A stretch of DNA of 5,376 nt, from assembly GCA_019420425.1 (NCBI GenBank), contig JAHZHG010000217.1, forward strand, positions 1-5,376, written 5' to 3'. Origin of the DNA: Clostridiales bacterium. Lineage in GTDB: Bacteria; Bacillota; Clostridia; Lachnospirales; Lachnospiraceae. Below the pieces are notes generated by a model. That model saw only the letters and a program-made list of their open reading frames with translations. It made no database searches and was not told the DNA's origin. The position numbers and the translations under genes are program-made. Shown here in pieces: positions 1 to 5,376 of the stretch (positions are counted from its first letter, which is position 1; every line of letters starts with the position of its first letter).

Positions 1-411
1 TACCGGGAGCTGATTGAAAAACAGGCGGTGTCGGTGGTACAGCCGGATTTGTGCCATTGCGGCGGAATCTTTGAAGCCAGAAAGATTGCGGCGATGGCAG
101 AGACGTACTATATGCAGGTTGCGCCGCATAACCCATTGGGGCCGATTTCTCTGGCAGCGTGTCTCCAGCTGGATGCCTGCATTCCGAATCTGCTGGCCCA
201 GGAACATCCGGGAATGCCGGATGGCGAGGATTTGGGCGTGGGTATTCTGAAAAAACCGTTTGTGATCGAAAGCGACGGCCGCATCCGCATACCGGATGGG
301 CCTGGCCTTGGAATCGAAGTGGAGGAAAGCGGCCTGGAGAAGCTGAAGGGTGACGGAAGCTGGTCTACGCCGCAGCTGTTTTTTGCGGACGGAAGCCTGG
401 CGGACTGGTAG
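1..411 (+). CDS. Mandelate racemase/galactonate dehydratase family enzyme, C-terminal part (5' end outside window)
   Basis: The reading frame is open from base 1 to the TAG at 409-411, giving 136 residues, about the last third of an enolase-superfamily protein (usual length about 380-400). It covers the end of the TIM-barrel domain. Motifs seen: QPDLCHCGG (about residues 14-22), RKIAAMAE (27-34) and APHNPLGP (41-48), closely matching the galactonate dehydratase (DgoD) pattern, and a C-terminal DGSLADW resembling DgoD's DGSVAEW. Asp16 and His43 are 27 residues apart, the spacing of the Asp-His catalytic dyad of the mandelate racemase subgroup. Family knowledge: such enzymes abstract the proton alpha to a carboxylate with Mg2+ bound, and DgoD dehydrates D-galactonate to 2-keto-3-deoxygalactonate in the cytoplasm. 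The metal ligands and the K-x-K base lie upstream of the window, so the substrate cannot be assigned; another aldonate is equally possible. DLCHCGG has Cys where DgoD has Ser and Ala. It is probably co-transcribed with the mutarotase-like gene 18 bases downstream. Confidence 0.
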   Translation, partial: YRELIEKQAVSVVQPDLCHCGGIFEARKIAAMAETYYMQVAPHNPLGPISLAACLQLDACIPNLLAQEHPGMPDGEDLGVGILKKPFVIESDGRIRIPDGPGLGIEVEESGLEKLKGDGSWSTPQLFFADGSLADW

Positions 412-413
412 CA

Positions 414-420
414 AAGGAGA
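414..420 (+). promoter_or_regulatory. Ribosome binding site of the mutarotase-like gene
   Basis: AAGGAGA lies three bases after the stop of the dehydratase gene and nine bases before the ATG at 430. It supports that ATG over the out-of-frame ATG at 422. It also shows that the gene is translated from its own site in a polycistronic mRNA. Confidence 0.8.
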
Positions 421-429
421 AATGCAGAG

Positions 430-1314
430 ATGGATGAGCGGCAGATCACATTATGTTCAGAGCGTTTGTGCGTGTCGGTCTGGCTGCCCGGCCAGGGATA
501 TCAGGGCGCTAGATTCGACTGGAGTGGAATCGTATCCCAGGTGCTTCTGGACGGGCGAATCCCGTTTTGTGTGCCGGAGCTGTCCGGGGGAAAGCCGGGA
601 GGCACCGGCGGAACAGGACTTTGCTGTGCATTTCAGTGGGCAAATGAAACGCTGTATGACGCAACGCCGGTGGACAACTATTTTCCCATTGCAGGTGTGG
701 GCCTGGCCAGAAAAACAGGCAAAGAGCCGTATTCCTTTAGCAAAGCCTATAAGATAAAGCCATATCCACGGGAATGGGAAATACGAAAGGATTGTATGAC
801 TGTGCATACTCTGCCCCTGCTGTGCGCCGGAGTGGCTATCGACCAGGTGAAAACTCTTCGGGTGGAAGAAAATACCCTTGTGATTGAGCAGAAGCTGACC
901 AACGTGGGAGAAAAGAGACTGGAGGGAACGGAATACTGCCATAACTTTCTTGCACCCGGAGGAGGGCCTATAGCAAAAGTGTGTAAGCTGTATCTGCCCT
1001 ATCCGCCTCAGCTGCAGGTGAGGCGGGGAGAAGTACTGGCAAGCGCAGACGGCTGCCGGGTACAGTCTTTTGATTCGGAAACCGGTACGGCGGCTTTCTG
1101 GATAAAAGGGTACGAAGGGCTCAGCGAACACTGGATGGAGCTGAAAAATACGGTAAACGGGGCAGGCGTACGGATTGAGGATCGGTTCTCGTTGGATTCC
1201 TTTTACCACTGGTGTAATGGAGGTGAGTTCTGTCCGGAGACATTCTATCGATTTGCACTTGCGCCGGGGGAGAGCACGGCCTGGAGCAGAAGATATACGT
1301 TTCAGGGAGCCTGA
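430..1314 (+). CDS. Galactose-mutarotase-like protein (aldose 1-epimerase superfamily), sugar-binding
   Basis: This 294-residue protein is typical in length for single-domain aldose 1-epimerases (about 290-350) and has no signal peptide, so it is probably cytoplasmic. Visible family features are GTGGTGLC (59-66) followed by DNYFPIAGVGLARK (82-95), a central TEYCHNFLAPGGGP (167-180) whose His171 fits the catalytic histidine, the sheet segment VEENTLVIEQKLTNVG (145-160), and a C-terminal CPETFYRFALAPGES (268-282) with Glu270 as the likely catalytic glutamate/general-base position, then WSRRYTF as the final strand. Family knowledge: these beta-sandwich proteins interconvert alpha and beta anomers of sugars or bind sugars. 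The canonical first-histidine region (LHGG in GalM) is not recognisable, so this is a divergent branch; a DUF4432-type mutarotase-like protein is an alternative. Its place directly after an aldonate-dehydratase-like gene suggests a role in the same sugar or sugar-acid pathway (inference). A strong terminator follows, making it the last gene of its operon. Confidence 0.75.
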   Translation: MDERQITLCSERLCVSVWLPGQGYQGARFDWSGIVSQVLLDGRIPFCVPELSGGKPGGTGGTGLCCAFQWANETLYDATPVDNYFPIAGVGLARKTGKEPYSFSKAYKIKPYPREWEIRKDCMTVHTLPLLCAGVAIDQVKTLRVEENTLVIEQKLTNVGEKRLEGTEYCHNFLAPGGGPIAKVCKLYLPYPPQLQVRRGEVLASADGCRVQSFDSETGTAAFWIKGYEGLSEHWMELKNTVNGAGVRIEDRFSLDSFYHWCNGGEFCPETFYRFALAPGESTAWSRRYTFQGA

Positions 1315-1350
1315 AGAAAAAATGCCTATAATTTGTTAAAAAAATAACCC

Positions 1351-1387
1351 CCCGGGAGGCTTGTGTAAGCCTCCCGGGTTTTATATA
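1351..1387 (+). terminator. Rho-independent terminator after the sugar-acid operon, possibly bidirectional
   Basis: A perfect 12-bp stem, CCCGGGAGGCTT (1351-1362) with AAGCCTCCCGGG (1367-1378), closes a GTGT tetraloop and is followed by TTTTATATA (1379-1387). It starts 36 bases after the stop codon of the mutarotase-like gene. On the left side there is an A-rich run at 1338-1347, so transcription from the opposite strand would also meet a GC stem followed by a T-tract; no minus-strand gene is seen that would use it. It separates the sugar-acid genes from the transporter operon, although partial readthrough is possible because the + strand T-run is interrupted after four bases. Confidence 0.9.
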
Positions 1388-1389
1388 CT
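1361..1389 (+). promoter_or_regulatory. Candidate sigma-A promoter for the transporter operon, overlapping the terminator
   Basis: TATACT (1384-1389) matches five of six bases of the -10 consensus. At an ideal 17-base distance upstream lies TTGTGT (1361-1366), which matches only the first three bases of the -35 consensus. A start near A1396 would give a leader of about 35 bases before the ATG at 1431. The -35 element would fall on the last two bases of the left arm and the loop of the terminator hairpin. It is the best candidate in the only intergenic gap before the importer genes, but the weak -35 makes it tentative; readthrough of the terminator is the alternative. Confidence 0.35.
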
Positions 1390-1415
1390 AAATACACTGA
1401 CGGGAGATAAAAAGT

Positions 1416-1424
1416 TAAGGAGGT
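1416..1424 (+). promoter_or_regulatory. Near-perfect Shine-Dalgarno site of the binding-protein gene
   Basis: TAAGGAGGT (1416-1424) is a nearly full complement of the 16S rRNA 3' end and stands six bases before the ATG at 1431. It fixes the start codon and predicts high translation, as expected for a binding protein needed in excess over its permeases. Confidence 0.9.
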
Positions 1425-1430
1425 ATTGCA

Positions 1431-1523
1431 ATGAAGCTGAGAAAACGGCTGCGCCGCTTCGGCGCGTGTATGCTGGCGGTAGGAATGCTGGCAGCTGGGA
1501 TGACTGGATATACGGCACTGGCG
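1431..1523 (+). other. Predicted Sec signal peptide of the binding protein, no lipobox
   Basis: Residues 1-31 show an n-region with six or seven Lys/Arg, a hydrophobic core ACMLAVGMLAAGM (12-24) and a TALA cleavage site followed by an acidic stretch EEAEA. The only cysteine, Cys13, lies at the start of the hydrophobic core, with Arg-Arg-Phe-Gly-Ala before it, so it cannot serve as a normal lipoprotein cysteine. The paired arginines 8-9 are followed by Phe-Gly-Ala, which does not fit the Tat motif well. Confidence 0.7.
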
Positions 1524-3029
1524 GAGGAAGCAGAAGCAAAGCAGGAGGTTGTGGTGACTATGCCCGCGTCCTCTGAGCCTGCGTCAGGCTTTGACCCGGC
1601 CTACGGCTGGGGAGCGGGAGAGCATGTGCATGAACCGCTGATTCAGAGCACCCTGCTGGTGACAACTACCGATTTAGAAATTGACAAGGATCTGGCTACG
1701 GATTATTCGGTCAGCGAGGACGGCCTGACCTGGACGGTGAAGATCCGGGACGACGTAAAGTTTACGGACGGGGAGCCGCTGACCGCCGCAGACGTGGCCT
1801 TTACCTATAATAATGTAAGAGACAACAGCTCGGTAAACGATTTTACCATGCTGAAGGAGGCCGTTGCCGTGGACGATACCACGGTGGAATTCCACATGAA
1901 TACCCCGTATTCTATCTGGCCGTATACCATGGCAATCGTAGGCATTGTACCCGAGCACGCATATGATGCGTCCTATGGAGAAAACCCCATCGGTTCCGGC
2001 CGATATATCATGAAGCAGTGGGATAAGGGACAGCAGATCATCTTTGAGGCCAACCCGGATTATTACGGAGAAGAGCCGAAGATCAAAAAGCTGACCGTCC
2101 TGTTTATGGAGGAGGAAGCAGCCCTGGCCGCCGCAATGGCAGGACAGGTGGATGTGGCGCATACGGCTGCCTCCTATGGAGATACGGAAATTGACGGGTA
2201 CTCGCTGTTTACGGCCAAAACCGTAGACAACCGGGGAATCAACCTCCCGGCCGAGCCGGCCCAGGAGCGGGACGGTATGGTATATGGCAATGATGTGACC
2301 GCAGATCCGGCCGTCCGCCGGGCCATCAATATCGGCATTGACCGTGAAGAAATGATTGCCAATGTATTAAATGGCTACGGCACCCCGGCCTACAGCGTAT
2401 GCGACCAGATGCCGTGGTACAGCCAGGATTCCGAGGTTGCCTATGATCTGGAGGGCGCAAAGGCTATTCTGGATGAAGCCGGATGGGTCGAAGGCGACGA
2501 CGGAGTACGGGAAAAGGACGGAATCCGCGCAGAGCTGACCATTTTATACAATCCCAGCGATTCCGTTCGGCAGGCCCTTGCCGAGGATCTGAAAAACCAG
2601 CTGGCCGACCTGGGCATTTCCGTGACCACTGAGGGCGCAGGCTGGGATACCGCATATGACCGGGCACAGTCGCAGCCGCTGGTCTGGGGCTGGGGAGCGC
2701 ACACCCCGATGGAGCTGTACAATATTTATCACAGCATTGACGGAGTAAGCGCCACATATTCACCCTACAAAAACGAAACGGTGGACAGCTACATGGATCA
2801 GGCCCTGCAGAGCAGCGACCTGGAGGCATCCTACGAGCTGTGGCAGAAGGCCCAGTGGGATGGAACCACCGGAATTACACAGGACGGAGATATCCCGTGG
2901 GTATGGCTGTGTAATGTGGATCATTTGTACTTTGTCCGCGACGGACTGAAGGTGGCAGAGCAGAAAATTCATCCCCACGGCCATGGCTGGTCAATTGTCA
3001 ACAATGTGGATCAGTGGTATTGGGAGTAA
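1431..3029 (+). CDS. Extracellular substrate-binding protein of a peptide/nickel-type ABC importer (SBP family 5)
   Basis: This 532-residue protein has the usual length for the DppA/OppA/NikA family (about 500-560). After a basic N-terminus (residues 1-9) come a hydrophobic stretch (about 11-30) and a likely signal peptidase I site after ALA31. Family hallmarks are EPLIQSTLL (68-76), LATDYSVSEDGLTWTVKIRDDVKF (88-111), DGEPLTAADVAFTYN (113-127), GSGRYIMKQW (188-197), NPDYYGEEPKIKKL (208-221) and ADPAVRRAINIGIDREEMI (291-309). These define the family 5 lobe structure. Its role is to catch a ligand outside the membrane and deliver it to the permeases encoded directly downstream. The C-terminus has His514, His516 and His518 in IHPHGHGW, and His65/His67 and His424 lie in other conserved-looking stretches, which raises a metal or metal-chelate ligand; di- or oligopeptides and opines are alternatives. 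Unlike most Gram-positive binding proteins it shows no lipobox cysteine. Family assignment is secure; ligand is unknown. Confidence 0.93.
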   Translation: MKLRKRLRRFGACMLAVGMLAAGMTGYTALAEEAEAKQEVVVTMPASSEPASGFDPAYGWGAGEHVHEPLIQSTLLVTTTDLEIDKDLATDYSVSEDGLTWTVKIRDDVKFTDGEPLTAADVAFTYNNVRDNSSVNDFTMLKEAVAVDDTTVEFHMNTPYSIWPYTMAIVGIVPEHAYDASYGENPIGSGRYIMKQWDKGQQIIFEANPDYYGEEPKIKKLTVLFMEEEAALAAAMAGQVDVAHTAASYGDTEIDGYSLFTAKTVDNRGINLPAEPAQERDGMVYGNDVTADPAVRRAINIGIDREEMIANVLNGYGTPAYSVCDQMPWYSQDSEVAYDLEGAKAILDEAGWVEGDDGVREKDGIRAELTILYNPSDSVRQALAEDLKNQLADLGISVTTEGAGWDTAYDRAQSQPLVWGWGAHTPMELYNIYHSIDGVSATYSPYKNETVDSYMDQALQSSDLEASYELWQKAQWDGTTGITQDGDIPWVWLCNVDHLYFVRDGLKVAEQKIHPHGHGWSIVNNVDQWYWE

Positions 3030-3042
3030 GGATTGATTATTC

Positions 3043-4035
3043 ATGAATCAGACGGGCAAATATATAGGAAAGAACGTATTACGAATGCTGCTTTTGCTGG
3101 CTGCGGTCAGCATAGCGGCCTTTGCCCTGGTGACGGCCTCGCCGGTGGACCCGCTTCAGGCGAACGTGGGACAGGCGGCGCTGGGCAGCATGAGCCAGGA
3201 GCAGATTGAAAAACTGGAAGCATATTGGGGAGTGGGGCAGCCGCCGGTGCAGAGATATCTTGCATGGGCGGCAGATTTTCTGCGCGGAGATATGGGTACG
3301 TCGCTGCTCTACCGGCAAAGCGTGGCGTCGGTGATTGGCGCCAAGCTGTCCAACTCGCTGTTTCTGCTGGTGATCGCCTGGCTGATCTCCGGCATTCTTG
3401 GCTTTGTGCTGGGAATTGTATCCGGAGTAAAGCGGGGAACCCTGGTGGATAAAGGGATTCGGGGCTATGCCCTGTTAACGGCCAGCACGCCGGCATTCTG
3501 GATCGCCCTGCTTCTGCTGATGATCTTCGGCGTGTGGCTGAAGGTGCTGCCGATCGGCCTGTCCGTTCCCATCGGAATGGAGGCGGATAGCGTAACCTTT
3601 GCCGACCGCCTGCGCCATTCGATCCTGCCGGCAGCGGCCCTGAGCATTACCGGGATCTCCAATATCACGCTGCACACCCGGGAAAAGGTGATTGATGTGA
3701 TGGAGAGCGACTATGTACTGTTTGCCAAAGCAAGGGGAGAACGCACGGGACAGATTGTGTTCCGCCACGTGCTGCGCAACATCGCCCTTCCGGCGATGAC
3801 TCTGCAGTTTGCCTCAGTCAGCGAAATTATCGGCGGCTCCGTGCTGGTGGAGCAGGTATTTTCTTATCCGGGTCTGGGCCAGGCTGCCGTTTCTGCGGGC
3901 CTTGGCAGCGATATGCCGCTGCTGATGGGGATTACCATGGTGACGGCGGTGATCGTATTTGCCGGTAACTTTATCGCCAACGTACTGTACGGCGTGGTGG
4001 ATCCCCGGATACGCAAAGGGGGAAAGAAGGCGTGA
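3043..4035 (+). CDS. ABC importer permease, DppB/OppB/NikB type
   Basis: This 330-residue membrane protein matches the usual length of DppB/NikB (about 310-340). Six likely membrane segments are visible at about 11-31, 102-127, 141-166, 192-211, 250-270 and 292-315. Family hallmarks are the periplasm-side loop with RYLAWAADFLRGDMGTSLLY (71-90), the cytoplasmic EAA loop AKARGERTGQIVFRHVLRN then IALP (228-250, Gly232) that docks on the ATPase, GGSVLVEQVFSYPGLGQ (264-280), and VDPRIR near the C-terminus (319-324). It forms half of the translocation pore together with the next gene's product. The ATG at 3043 follows the stop of the binding-protein gene by 13 bases, with a modest AAGGA site at 3028-3032 that overlaps that stop codon, so translation is probably coupled. 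The weaker ribosome site than that of the binding protein fits the expected excess of binding protein. Family is certain; whether it moves peptides, nickel or another solute cannot be read from it. Confidence 0.95.
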   Translation: MNQTGKYIGKNVLRMLLLLAAVSIAAFALVTASPVDPLQANVGQAALGSMSQEQIEKLEAYWGVGQPPVQRYLAWAADFLRGDMGTSLLYRQSVASVIGAKLSNSLFLLVIAWLISGILGFVLGIVSGVKRGTLVDKGIRGYALLTASTPAFWIALLLLMIFGVWLKVLPIGLSVPIGMEADSVTFADRLRHSILPAAALSITGISNITLHTREKVIDVMESDYVLFAKARGERTGQIVFRHVLRNIALPAMTLQFASVSEIIGGSVLVEQVFSYPGLGQAAVSAGLGSDMPLLMGITMVTAVIVFAGNFIANVLYGVVDPRIRKGGKKA

Positions 4036-4865
4036 ATGCAAAGAAAAAAATAAATCAGAGAACGCGGGCGGGGATTGTCTGCAGCGTCTCGTTATTATTT
4101 CTGGCTGCCGTGGCCATCGGCGGTTATTTGTGCCGGGATGCGGCCCAGGTGACGGACTTTTCCCGGAAAAATCTGGCGCCCTGCTTCCCCTATCTTTTCG
4201 GGACGGACTGGATGGGAAGGGATATGTTTGTCCGCACTCTGCGCGGACTGTCCCTCAGCCTGCTGATCGGCATTTGCGCGGCGGCGGTCAGCGCACTGGT
4301 GGCGCTGGTGCTGGGCATAGCGGCGGCGACGCTGGGGAAGAAGGCGGATGCGGTTATTCTCTGGCTGATTGATTTAATCATGGGAATCCCGCATATTCTG
4401 CTGCTGATTCTGATTTCCGTGGCCGTGGGCCGCGGGCTGAAGGGAATCATCATCGGCGTGGCCTGCACCCATTGGCCGTCTCTGGCCCGGTTAATCCGGG
4501 CTGAGGTGCTGCAGCTGAGGGAGAGCCAGTATATTCGGATTGCCGGAAAGCTGGGCATGAGCAAGTGGGAGATTGCCCGCAGGCATTTGCTGCCCCATTT
4601 GCTTCCACAGTTCATTGTCGGCCTGATTCTGCTGTTTCCCCATGCGATTCTCCATGAATCCAGCGTGACCTTTCTGGGCTTTGGCCTGTCCAGCGAGCAG
4701 CCGGCGATCGGCATCATTTTGTCGGAAAGTATGAAGTATCTGGTGACGGGAAAATGGTGGCTGGCCCTGTTCCCAGGACTGTTCCTCGTGCTGGTAGTGG
4801 TACTGTTCGACGTGGCAGGAGAAAATCTGCGCAGGTGGATTGATCCCGGCAGCGCGCATGAATAA
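4032..4865 (+). CDS. ABC importer permease, DppC/OppC/NikC type
   Basis: This 277-residue protein is the second pore subunit; NikC-type proteins are about 270-280 long and DppC/OppC about 300. Visible features are a first membrane segment (about 13-33), the family hallmark FGTDWMGRDMFVRTLRG (56-72), hydrophobic segments near 74-98, 107-130, 136-150, 192-208 and 244-260, an EAA loop IAGKLGMSKWEIARRHLLP (170-188, Gly175), and HESSVTFLGFGL (208-219), which corresponds to the EAALSFLGLG motif. The start is GTG at 4032, overlapping the previous gene's TGA by four bases (GTGA), which points to translational coupling; the AAAGGGGG run at about 4016-4022 is the likely ribosome site. The ATG at 4036 is out of frame. 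It pairs with the preceding permease, and the short N-terminus favours the NikC-like side of the family, a weak hint only. Confidence 0.95.
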   Translation: MNAKKKINQRTRAGIVCSVSLLFLAAVAIGGYLCRDAAQVTDFSRKNLAPCFPYLFGTDWMGRDMFVRTLRGLSLSLLIGICAAAVSALVALVLGIAAATLGKKADAVILWLIDLIMGIPHILLLILISVAVGRGLKGIIIGVACTHWPSLARLIRAEVLQLRESQYIRIAGKLGMSKWEIARRHLLPHLLPQFIVGLILLFPHAILHESSVTFLGFGLSSEQPAIGIILSESMKYLVTGKWWLALFPGLFLVLVVVLFDVAGENLRRWIDPGSAHE

Positions 4866-4870
4866 GGAGA
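4864..4870 (+). promoter_or_regulatory. Ribosome binding site that sets the ATPase start
   Basis: AAGGAGA (4864-4870) overlaps the stop codon of the preceding permease gene. Three in-frame ATGs exist nearby: 4858 (upstream of the site), 4873 (only two bases after it) and 4879 (eight bases after it). Only 4879 has normal spacing, so it is chosen. Confidence 0.75.
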
Positions 4871-4878
4871 GGATGGAA

Positions 4879-5376
4879 ATGCAGAGAAAACAAACACAAA
4901 ATGCACAAGCAGCCCCTGTGCTGGAAATCAGCCATTTGTCCATATCCTTCCGCCAGTATGACCGGGGTACAAAGCAGACTACGCTTTCTACGATCCGGGA
5001 TCTGAGCGTGGCTGTCCGCGCCGGGGAGTTGGTGGCCGTGGTCGGCTCCAGCGGCTCGGGAAAAAGCCTGCTGGCCCATGCCGTACTGGGCATTCTGCCC
5101 TATAATGCAGAGATGGGCGGGGAAATTTTGTATCAGGGTAAACCGCTGGATAAAAAGCGGGTGGAAAAGCTGCGGGGAAGGGAAATCGTTCTTGTCCCCC
5201 AGAGCACATCCTATCTGGATCCGCTGATGAAGATCGGCCGGCAGATTGTGCCGGACAAATCCGATAAAGGAAAAATCGAAAAGCGAAAGGGCATTTTTAA
5301 ACGGTATCATTTGGAGGAAAAAACAGCGGAGCTGTATCCCTTTGAGCTTTCCGGCGGTATGACCAGGCGAATCCTG
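4879..5376 (+). CDS. ABC importer ATP-binding protein, DppD/OppD/NikD type, N-terminal part (cut by window end)
   Basis: The frame is open to the last base, giving 166 residues of a protein that usually has about 260-340. After a polar leader (1-13), the ATPase domain starts at VLEISHLSISF (14-24). Walker A is GSSGSGKS (56-63) with Lys62 and Ser63 for ATP and Mg2+ binding. The Q-loop glutamine is Gln108 in VPQSTSYLDP (106-115), where contact with the permease EAA loops is made. The ABC signature is LSGGM (157-161), the form common in DppD/OppD/NikD in place of LSGGQ. Walker B, the H-loop and any C-terminal oligopeptide-type extension lie beyond the window. It hydrolyses ATP on the cytoplasmic side to power the two permeases encoded just upstream. 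The start at 4879 is chosen by the ribosome site; 4873 and 4858 are in-frame alternatives that add two or seven residues. A partner ATPase of DppF/NikE type is expected next. Confidence 0.93.
   Translation, partial: MQRKQTQNAQAAPVLEISHLSISFRQYDRGTKQTTLSTIRDLSVAVRAGELVAVVGSSGSGKSLLAHAVLGILPYNAEMGGEILYQGKPLDKKRVEKLRGREIVLVPQSTSYLDPLMKIGRQIVPDKSDKGKIEKRKGIFKRYHLEEKTAELYPFELSGGMTRRIL

Noticed and set aside
457..1209. A 250-codon open frame on the minus strand opposite the mutarotase-like gene.
   Set aside because: The plus-strand protein has clear family motifs, ribosome site and normal length. The antisense translation is rich in Cys, His, Ser and Arg, shows no domain I recognise, and has no good ribosome site.
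1327..1332. A perfect TATAAT just after the mutarotase-like gene, considered as a promoter -10.
   Set aside because: No acceptable -35 is found 16-18 bases upstream (the sequence there is AGGGAG), and transcription from it would run into the terminator within about 45 bases. It is probably AT-rich chance, though a very short transcript cannot be excluded.
1335..1348. A GTTA-6-TAAC inverted repeat considered as a repressor operator.
   Set aside because: The arms are only four bases and the centre is a plain A-run, better explained as the reverse-strand T-tract of the bidirectional terminator.
1867..1884. An inverted repeat CCGTGG-6-CCACGG inside the binding-protein gene.
   Set aside because: A 6-bp repeat within coding sequence is expected by chance in a region of this GC content and has no neighbouring regulatory context.
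4190..4906. A 238-codon open frame on the minus strand opposite the second permease, plus further long minus-strand frames between 4491 and 5310.
   Set aside because: They mirror genuine permease and ATPase codons. The translations are low in recognisable structure and contain no family motifs, which is common in GC-rich coding DNA.
1..5376. CRISPR arrays, tRNA or rRNA genes, insertion sequences, phage or defence genes.
   Set aside because: No regularly spaced repeats, cloverleaf sequences, transposase motifs or terminal inverted repeats were seen. Nearly all bases are used by metabolic and transport genes.

Overview
The window reads as ordinary chromosomal DNA of a gut-type Firmicute. A Lachnospiraceae-like clostridium is the best guess. 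The reasons are strong AAGGAGG-type ribosome binding sites, tightly packed same-strand operons, a rho-independent hairpin terminator, mid-50s GC by eye, and protein motifs typical of that group. The species cannot be told from this piece. Every gene I support is on the + strand.

Layout. (1) Positions 1-1314 hold the end of a sugar-acid catabolic operon: the C-terminal part of an enolase-superfamily dehydratase related to galactonate dehydratase (DgoD), then, 18 bases later, a galactose-mutarotase-like protein. (2) Positions 1315-1430 are intergenic. They hold a strong hairpin terminator, a possible promoter partly inside that terminator, and a near-perfect Shine-Dalgarno site. (3) Positions 1431-5376 hold a peptide/nickel-type (Dpp/Opp/Nik family) ABC importer operon: a secreted substrate-binding protein, two six-helix permeases and the first 166 residues of an ATPase. 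The window's right edge cuts the ATPase; a second ATPase would be expected beyond it.

How the genes work together. The dehydratase would remove water from an aldonic acid to give a 2-keto-3-deoxy acid, and the mutarotase-like protein would interconvert or bind a sugar form upstream of it. The importer is a standard machine: binding protein outside, two permeases in the membrane, ATPase(s) inside. The terminator between the two blocks suggests separate transcription units, so the sugar-acid genes are only weak evidence for the importer's ligand. The binding protein has a histidine-rich C-terminal motif (H-P-H-G-H-G) that makes a metal or metal-chelate ligand worth testing.

I did not find a clearly new biological system. 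The most interesting points are the missing lipobox and histidine cluster of the binding protein, the divergent active site of the mutarotase-like protein, and the compact terminator/promoter region between the operons.
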